Shown: positions 57,203 through 64,000 of the stretch, piece by piece
Position numbering within the stretch: the stretch's first letter is position 1
Layout: each line of letters begins with the position of its first letter
Source: Lineus longissimus
Taxonomy: Eukaryota; Nemertea; Pilidiophora; Heteronemertea; Lineidae
Direction: 5' to 3'
Length of the DNA stretch: 64,000 nt
Assembly: GCF_910592395.1 (NCBI RefSeq)
Contig: NC_088308.1
Span: 4,898,001 to 4,962,000, forward strand
The notes under the pieces: model-generated
Databases searched by the model: none
The model's input: the letters and a program-made list of their open reading frames with translations, nothing else
What the model was told of the DNA's origin: nothing
Made by a program: the position numbers and the translations under genes

Positions 57203-58172
57203 TGTTTCGGAAGTTGCTAATCAAAGGTTCAACAATTACTTATCTATCATGCGTAGTCCTGATCGAGACGGGGAGGGGGGCGCAAGTGAAGCATAAATCC
57301 TTGAGCGCATGGCGCGTGCAGACGCCCTTTGACTGTGACTGGATATAATAAGCGGACATTTACCACTCTCCAAGCAGATCGAATGATATTCTCTCTGCCA
57401 ACACAGATTCCCATTCCACCGTAATGTCCTGGGCGTTGTACAGGCGCATGATGATATTCGAATAACAGAACACACATATAAACCTTATCAATGGTTCGGT
57501 TCTTTAACTACCCTCGGCGCTTTCCTTTACTCGAGAGACCATGTTGTATCCGAAGGCTCTGTTCCACAAGTGCGACGCCCTATCAAATGTTGGCATCATC
57601 ACGTGCTTGTCGTCTTTTGTTGCATCCCCATACAATCAACCTAATGAAATCAGGGGTTCCTCATAAAGATGCCATACAATAGGCTATATCGTCGGTTAAT
57701 CAGCGTACCCTGCATGTAATGGTTACCAAAAATATGAAATGATGTAACTTTTGGACGTCTGCGATTTTGAAAAATGCAAACGTTCATAACAACCCAAAGA
57801 TATATATATATCCAACTAGTCATTAAACACGCATTAAAAAAATTGATGTCTAAAACGGACTTCACCGAATATAATTGATGTCTAAAACGAACTTCGCCGA
57901 ATATAAACGTGCGCATTTGTAAAAACATATCTCATTACTTGTACCTTGAAATAAACTTTCATATACATAGTTCGCAATGAGTAAACACATTTGACAAGAT
58001 TAGAAGTTATTCATAAATCAAATAGACTGGTATATTTAGTGTCAGTGTGGTTGCATGTATAGATTATAAAGTATGCAATAATTACATTCACAGAGCCAGA
58101 GCTCCAACTATTAGTTTGATATAGGACCCGCAGTTCCATGTTGCAACCGATAATGTGGAAACCGAGGCAACC
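57203..58172. other. 5' flank of GPCR paralogue 2
   Basis: Includes two tandem copies of a 34-bp unit (ATTGATGTCTAAAACG-A/G-ACTTC, 57842-57905) and the block shared with paralogue 1 at 57945-58005. That block lies about 740 bp from this start but only about 280 bp from paralogue 1's start. No gene recognised. Confidence 0.5.
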
Positions 58173-58290
58173 CCAACGCATAGTGTACAAACTTTTTAAC
58201 GCATTATGTCCAAACCTTTTGTCGAAACTTTTCCCGAATTGCTACCGGTAAGCTATTCGGGAAAGGTTTGGACGTTATACTATGCGTTGG
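58173..58290. repeat. palindromic hairpin element (MITE-like)
   Basis: CCAACGCATAGTGTA at the left pairs with TATACTATGCGTTGG at the right. Inner blocks TCCAAACCTTT and TTCCCGAAT pair with ATTCGGGAAAGGTTTGGA around a GCTACCGGTAAGC centre. The left arm carries short extra segments. No coding content. Confidence 0.7.
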
Positions 58291-60248
58291 AGAAGATGCT
58301 GACTGTGCTCATCAACACACCTTGGGGCGCTTTTCAAAGTTTTGGTGTCGCTCTGGAGGCACATCGTTGGCGCGTCAGATACATAACCACTTGTCACGTA
58401 TCACTTAATTGCTACCAGGGGCGAAGTAACAACCTGTTTCCTTATCGATTTTGTACCGGTAATTAATTTGAAAATGATTAAACCGGAGACAATTTCAAAG
58501 TTACTGTCAGTATTTGCATTTTCTGGAGTGTCTAAGGACATATTACCATTAGTTGGGGCATCAAAAATGTCACAGAGATTTTTTTATTTCAAATTTGATG
58601 GTGGTGTCGTACCGTACGCCGCCTGCAAATTGGGAGGCTTCCATGATTTAACAACTTTTTTGAATGAATGTCACATGAACCAGAGAAGATCAAATGCCAG
58701 GAATGGTACCACAACCTGTTAGGTCTTGGGATGGTTGAACGATACTGGCACAGAACTTTTTTAGTTAACGAGTCGCAACCAGTTTAGGGCCCAAAGGAAC
58801 GAACACCTCTCCCGCTCAAGACTTGGGAGATCCTCAGCACCACAAAGTGGCTACCCTCCCGAAGAGAGCAACAATATCCATGGCAGGATGATGAGAATAC
58901 ATGTACAATCACATCATTTGTCCAGTTTTAGTTTAAGCTGGACACAAAAAAACAAAATACAACTATGACAACTGCTATGATTTTACAATGCTGTTGATTA
59001 TTCAAGATGATTCATACATGTAATGAAATAACGAGTTTAGAGTTTATTGGAAATAACTGAAACAACAGAAGTGGAGTTCAGGTCAAGACGTCATGGACTG
59101 ATGAAATTTTGATTGCTTTTGTCGCACCCTTTTTCATTCTTTAGCGTCACTGTTCACATGATAAAAAGACTCAACTTTTACAAATCTGTTATTAAGTTTA
59201 GTCAGTTAGGAAAATTCAAACTTTACACTCGTAATAAATGTAAGATACACGTCACTTACATATATGTTGCACTGGCTTAGTTCTGTATGGTATATGATCA
59301 AGACAAACCAAAAGTATTGAAAGAAGCATGACCTCACCATACCATATTCTGATCACACAAACTATCAGTCACTCTCCAACATTCACACGGCATGTTTTAT
59401 GAAAGTACAACATATTGACAAAACAATGATCAAGCATGGCAAAGCGAAATACACACAAGAACGTTGTGTTCAATTGGCCAACAGGTATGCAAATTTCCAG
59501 CCAAAGCAGTCTACAATTCAGGCTATTTCAGCTGTCATCAATTAGAAAGCCCAACAGAAGGGCTCAAAGCACACAGGACAAACATGACATAAGAGCGATT
59601 TTGAAAAAAAAAATGTTACGAGCTCAGAGCACACATGATATCAGCACAGTTTGAAAAAATATAGTTTTTGATGAAATGGAGTCTTGCCATCTATCATAAG
59701 AACTGTGCACTCATAGAGTATTTGAAGGGCTCAAAGAACAAAGGACGAAAGTACATTAATGCATAGTTTTTATGATACCTGGAGACAGTGTCAATCTGAT
59801 TTTGTGAGCAAGTAATTTGTTTTTATGAAATGCACTTTTGTCGTGTGGGACCCCATGCCCTTAATTCAATTCAGGATATTCTGCAAATGGTGATAATTAC
59901 AATGTAGGATGTTTGTTGCCATGTAGCTAATAGATAAGTCTTACAATAATACCGGGTCCTAGATATCAGGCAGATTACATCCTACCTCACACTCCCAAAA
60001 AGGTTTACACAGGAAACTACTGCATTTCATAAGCTGGGAGTGAAATGTGTCATATTCTACATTACGCATCAATTCACCTGCCAACCCCAAATTCTGTTTC
60101 ATTTGAGCTTGAAGCTAGAAAATTTTTAACTCGAATGCATTTAAACCATTTTTTAACAATTTAATTTGGGCAGCAAACACAGTTCTGTTCAGTCTACCGT
60201 TCTGATCAAAACAGAAATGCACAGATATAGCACCACAATAGCATTGAT
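58291..60248. other. intergenic, includes CDK1 3' UTR
   Basis: No gene supported. Three degenerate copies of a GGCTCAAAGCACA(C/A)AGGAC-like phrase occur around 59563, 59620 and 59728. TTTATT at 59042 (AATAAA on the minus strand) could end the CDK1 transcript. The plus frame at 58468-58722 lacks any recognisable motif. Confidence 0.4.
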
Positions 60249-62043
60249 TCAAGATTCCATGGGAGCTGGCAGTGAATTCTTGTCCAAGTTATCGAAGAAG
60301 GGATGTTTCAAGGCAGCCCTGGCAGAGATTCGTTTGGCTGGATCATAGATGAGCATTTTCTGAAAGAAAAGGAGACGAAATTAGTGATTGAAAAATGCTG
60401 ACTCACTGGAAGGGGTTGATGCCTACCGGTATATTGCATAAAACTTACACTTGCAGTTGCCACAGACAGGGCATATTTCTTTAGTTATCTACTATATGAG
60501 CAAGCTTTGCTGTGTTTTTTCCCCTCATCCTGTTCAGAGAGAAGGAGGGCACTGTGCGCAGTTAATACAGCCTTACCTGAAGTAAGTCTACACCCTTGCT
60601 GTCAAGCTGTTTGGCAGGAATGATAGACGAGGGGTTTTCTTTGAGTTGGTTAGTCTTCCAGTTGGGGAAGGTGCTCTTGTAATCAGGCAGGTCAACAACA
60701 CCAGGCCATGATTCTTCAGTGGGAGTGGACAGAGTCCTGAAAATCAAAGTGATACATCCATGGAAACCTGAGTGTCTTAAAACTGCAGTTTGAACTAGAT
60801 GCTACTGCTAGGCATTATAAAAAGTGACCACCAGATGAACATGTGGTTCACAGCAACACCTTCATTCACAATTGGCAATTTGAAGGCTTAATTAAATCCA
60901 AAACCGTTATACAGTCCCTGGGCCCAGCATCTGCAAGCACCTTAAGATCCAACTGGTCCATATACAGACTACAGTAACTGATCACAATGAAATGTCACAC
61001 CTGAAGATTCTGTAAAGTTGATCAATCTCCGAATCACCATGGAAGAGGGGCTTCTTGGTGACCATTTCAGCAAAGATGCAGCCAATACTCCAGATATCCA
61101 GAGGGCAGGAATATCGCTGTGAGCCCAGCAGCACCTCGGGACCACGGTACCATAGCGTTACCACCTGAAATACATTCAAACATTGTTGAAAACTTGATTT
61201 ATTCTAACTTGCATGAAGAATGATCAGGAGAAACTACAGAAAAACAAAAAATAAATACACTATCAGCAACAGTAAGACACTGCTCTCAGCTACACTTCTT
61301 CAGTGACATTGTGTCTATGGCCCAGCCTCACCTCGTGTGTGTAAACGCGCACTGGAATTCCAAAAGCTCTGGCAAGACCAAAATCAGCAAGTTTGATGCA
61401 ACCCTTGTTGTCAATGAGGAGATTCTGTGGTTTCAAGTCTCTGTGCAGCGTCCTCCTCTTGTGACAAAACAGGATTGCTTGGGTGATTTGAAAAAGATAG
61501 CTCTGAAAGAGAAGTTGAGAAGAGTTTGAATGTTTACTTGTAGAGTTATAAGCACTTTTAAATGAAATTGGTGGTTACAAAACGGTAAAATCTTCATTCT
61601 TTCTTTTCGTACCTTCACCAGCATTTTGTCCACCATCTGGGCAGTGGGTAATGAGTCAAGGTAGGCCTTTAGATCCATAGCAAGGAACTCGAACACCAGG
61701 TATAACTTGTTTTCTTGCATCAACACATCTTCGAGTCTGAAAAAAACAAGAAAAATTCAATGAGCGAGTCAACTTTATTCTATATACCATATGACAAGTT
61801 AGATTGTTAGTGTAGGTGACGTGAGGATAGCGACGAAACTAGTACCCACCCAACAACATTAGGATGCTGAAGTTCACGCAACAAAGAGATCTCACGGATG
61901 GCTGTGGAAGGCACGCCCTCTTCATCACTTTCCAGACGGATCTTTTTCAAAGCGACGAGTTTCTGCGACTTCTTATGGCGGCCTTTGTACACAACACCAT
62001 AAGTTCCTTCACCGATCTTTTCGACTTTTACGTAATCATCCAT
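60249..62043 (-). CDS. CDK1: cyclin-dependent kinase 1 (cdc2), six coding exons, complete, 307 aa
   Basis: Exons: 62043-61850, 61736-61613, 61502-61332, 61164-61001, 60736-60577 and 60359-60249. All introns are GT-AG, phases agree, total 924 nt. The start [20 protein letters not shown], the PSTAIRE cyclin-binding helix (45-51), Thr14/Tyr15 in the glycine loop, Lys33, HRDLKPQN with Asp128, DFG at 146-148 and Thr161 in the activation segment all sit at the human positions. [19 protein letters not shown] and [12 protein letters not shown] complete the C-lobe. The tail ([12 protein letters not shown]) is about ten residues longer than human. The product is the mitotic kinase that, with cyclins A/B, drives G2-M entry; Thr14/Tyr15 are targets of Wee1/Myt1, and Thr161 of the CDK-activating kinase. 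CDK1 is preferred over CDK2 because of the MDDY start and [11 protein letters not shown] context. Confidence 0.95.
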
Positions 62044-63647
62044 ACTCGACGTCGAGGGTGTTGTTTGAATTTCCTGAAACTGAAGTTTCAAAGTTCGAGG
62101 TAGAGTTATCAACTTACTCGACACAACCGTCAAATTTCTTATTGTCGCAGGACCTATAGCTGAGGTTAGTACTTAGTAGCACCGCCAACTGCAGCGTCAA
62201 TACCGTCATGAAATATTTTTAGGTTTTTTTTTATAAAATACTGTAAACTGCAACACAAAATAAATGAATGGATGTCTTTGACATTTCACTTGGCACTTTC
62301 AAGTCCATTTTGCGACGTTAAATTACGTCATTATCAATTTAAATATCATTGAAATTAAAGGCATCCTTCCCACATACACTCTACTACAGGTAATGTGCAT
62401 GTAATGCATGCGTGCAATGCATGCAGCCCGCAGGGTCCACCAACGTGAAACGAGAAAGAATGTCGAAAGAAGCCACCACTCCCCGATTTTGTGTCACAAA
62501 ATCGAGACAACCAGCTCAAGATCTGAAATAAACATCAACACAATTGGATAGAAGAAACACTAAAAAAAGGAAACACAAAGTATGGATATCTTTATTTCCA
62601 TAAAAGCCTTGATTTCGAGAAATTTTACTCACAAAAATATTTCTCTTCCCTCCGAAGATCTTTCACATATGCCGCTTATTCGAAATAACCAATCAGAGAC
62701 CGTTTGTGCAACCGGTGCTGCCATCACGAAACGAAATTAGTAACTAAATTAATAAGATTGGTTTATATTACTCACGTTAGATGCCAGCAGCTGACCATAT
62801 TGAGGCCATATGGAAAAATAAGTGGTTCTTGACATGTTGTATGTTTATATCCTGGACTCCATTGACAAGTTATCTCCACGGCGAGGCGGATCAGGTCGCC
62901 GAGGATAGAACCGTGTGTTGTCGCATCCGTTAACAGCTTAGGAGTTAGGGTCGCCCCAATGGCCGCAAAGGTGCGGGACACGATGATGATGAATCCACAT
63001 CTCTCAGTCTCAGATGACTATTGACCACATGGATATCCGATTCCTCAGATGATCACATTCACCTGAGTTCCCATTGGCATTGAAATTTGAATGATTTATC
63101 ACCAGTATGAATCCTGGCTAACAGAAGCCCAAGGTTAGGAATGGGAACACCCCCCCCCCCCCCCCCCCCCATCAGGACCCCTTCACAAATCCTACAGGAC
63201 TCAGGAGGTCATCCTTTTTTTAAACTGCTAGAAACCAAGGCCACATGTGCGCATTCGTATTTCCCGCGTGTAGGAACTCATGGCCTAATGGTGGCGTCAC
63301 CTGTTGTTACTAGAAAAACTCCAACATCCCGCAATGTGTACATCGAGGATGTAACAAATCGCTGTTAGCGGAGCCCCGGCGAATGAATACAAAAATAGAG
63401 GAGTGAACAAAAATGTAAAAAAGTGACTACACCAACACATCAAGACAGACTACGTCTTGCTAGATGGTGAATAAACACTCCTTTCCACATCTACATAAAA
63501 TCCAGGCTTGGCTGTTTAATTAGACACATTTATGACCAAAATCAAAACGGACTATATTCCATTTAGCAGACGGACACGACTGTGCTACGGTTGAGTGTTT
63601 TCCGTGTTGCTGTCTCCAAGCATCTCCAAGTTTCACCTCAATTTAAA
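62044..63647. other. divergent intergenic region between CDK1 and the macroH2A-type gene
   Basis: Presumed to hold both promoters. Includes a palindrome-rich GCATGC/TGCATG patch near 62400 and a homopolymer C tract at about 63151-63170. A minus frame at 62772-62981 looks mildly protein-like but has no recognisable motif or splice partners. Confidence 0.4.
62087..62092 (-). promoter_or_regulatory. CHR-like TTTGAA near the CDK1 start
   Basis: TTTGAA on the minus strand, 44-49 bp upstream of the CDK1 ATG. This hexamer is the cell-cycle homology region sequence used by DREAM/MuvB complexes in G2/M promoters, CDK1 included, in vertebrates. A hexamer occurs often by chance and the transcription start is not known here. 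Confidence 0.25.
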
Positions 63648-63819
63648 ATGTCTGGGAGATCTGCAAAAAAGCGACAAAAGGCTAGATCCCGATCTGCAAG
63701 GGCCGGGGTACTATTCCCAGTCGCAAGAATGCATAGATATATGAAACAAAGGACGCATCATCAAAGAATCGGGGCCGGTGCCCCTGTGTACATGGCAGCT
63801 GTTATTGAGTACCTCACCG
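63648..63819 (+). CDS. macroH2A-type histone, first coding exon (continues off the right edge)
   Basis: ATG at 63648 opens [20 protein letters not shown], then [32 protein letters not shown], and ends at donor CACCG/GTGTGT. That is the N-tail, alpha1, L1 loop and start of alpha2 of an H2A fold. [10 protein letters not shown] and the RMHRYMK loop fit macroH2A better than canonical H2A (YLAAVLEYL, RIHRLLRK). The exon ends after EYLT with one base over, consistent with an intron before the AEI(L) codons. The rest, including any macro domain, is outside the window, so the macro domain is predicted and not seen. VAR replaces the near-invariant VGR. Its presence as a spliced gene also argues against replication-dependent H2A. 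Confidence 0.72.
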
Positions 63820-64000
63820 GTGTGTACACTAACCGTATACATTGTAGATTGCCTTGTGTACATTTTACACTAGATACATTACAGCTTTGCATAGCATTTG
63901 ATGAGGCCTGGGATTTGACCTTGTTGGGCCTTAATGCCCGAGATTGCTATGGGCTTTTGTTTGATCTCTTTTTAAGGGGGTGGTGGTGGCTTAGCTGGTA
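63820..64000 (+). other. intron 1 of the macroH2A-type gene
   Basis: Begins GTGTGTAC after the exon; no further exon before the window edge. Confidence 0.5.

Noticed and set aside
61433-62133. CDK1 start codon upstream of MDDY (MTVVSSKLI...)
   Set aside because: The upstream Met extends the frame, but [16 protein letters not shown] is the conserved CDK1 N-terminus and has the better fit.
62772-62981. 69-codon minus-strand frame upstream of CDK1
   Set aside because: Looks mildly protein-like, but no motif, no splice partners and no neighbour to explain it; left unannotated.
63141-63368. 75-codon frame starting with a Pro run
   Set aside because: Generated by the homopolymer C tract at 63151-63170.

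Overview
The window is metazoan nuclear DNA: AT-rich, with spliced genes using GT-AG introns, class A neuropeptide-type GPCRs, a CDK1 gene, a macroH2A-type histone exon, tRNA-derived SINE relics, and PIF/Harbinger, BEL/Pao and non-LTR retrotransposon remains. The palindrome TACATGTA recurs throughout. A marine invertebrate, most likely a lophotrochozoan (mollusc, brachiopod or annelid), fits best. This is inference from gene style and repeats; no species can be named.

Layout. 1-2590 (-): 5' half of a FAM234/ITFG3-like single-pass membrane protein that runs off the left edge. 3414-5075 (+): candidate small secreted, Thr-rich peptide in two exons. 5-26 kb: gene-poor, with a tRNA-like pseudogene, fossil SINEs, hairpin elements, microsatellites and a CCAAT-box cluster. 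26415-27644 (-): intronless orphan GPCR. 27.6-42.6 kb: gene-poor, with a third SINE copy, a G-run/C-run repeat array and a BEL/Pao relic. 42668-54454: an 11.8-kb foldback-like mobile element with about 3-kb, nearly identical inverted arms. 54443-57202 (-): two tandem intronless GPCR paralogues. 60249-62043 (-): complete six-exon CDK1. 63648-63819 (+): first coding exon of a macroH2A-type histone, running off the right edge.

The most notable structure is the foldback element. It is flanked by TTTTAA duplications and lies in the last codons of one GPCR paralogue; the other paralogue keeps the uninterrupted site. The terminal repeat itself supplies the new stop codon, so the receptor changes only at its last few residues. 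The arms carry an array of GC-rich palindromes, a poly-C minisatellite and a dead non-LTR reverse-transcriptase tail whose frameshifts appear in both arms. In its loop sits a complete Harbinger transposon (46884-50294, TSD TTG) with an intact Myb/SANT-like gene and a transposase broken by one TGA. That transposon contains its own nested MITE. The Harbinger target resembles the 17-bp target described for zebrafish Harbinger3.

No gene partnership beyond neighbourhood is claimed for the cellular genes. CDK1 and macroH2A are divergent, about 1.6 kb apart. The two GPCRs are a recent tandem duplication. All exon joins were read by eye from splice signals, reading phase and family resemblance; none was tested against transcripts.
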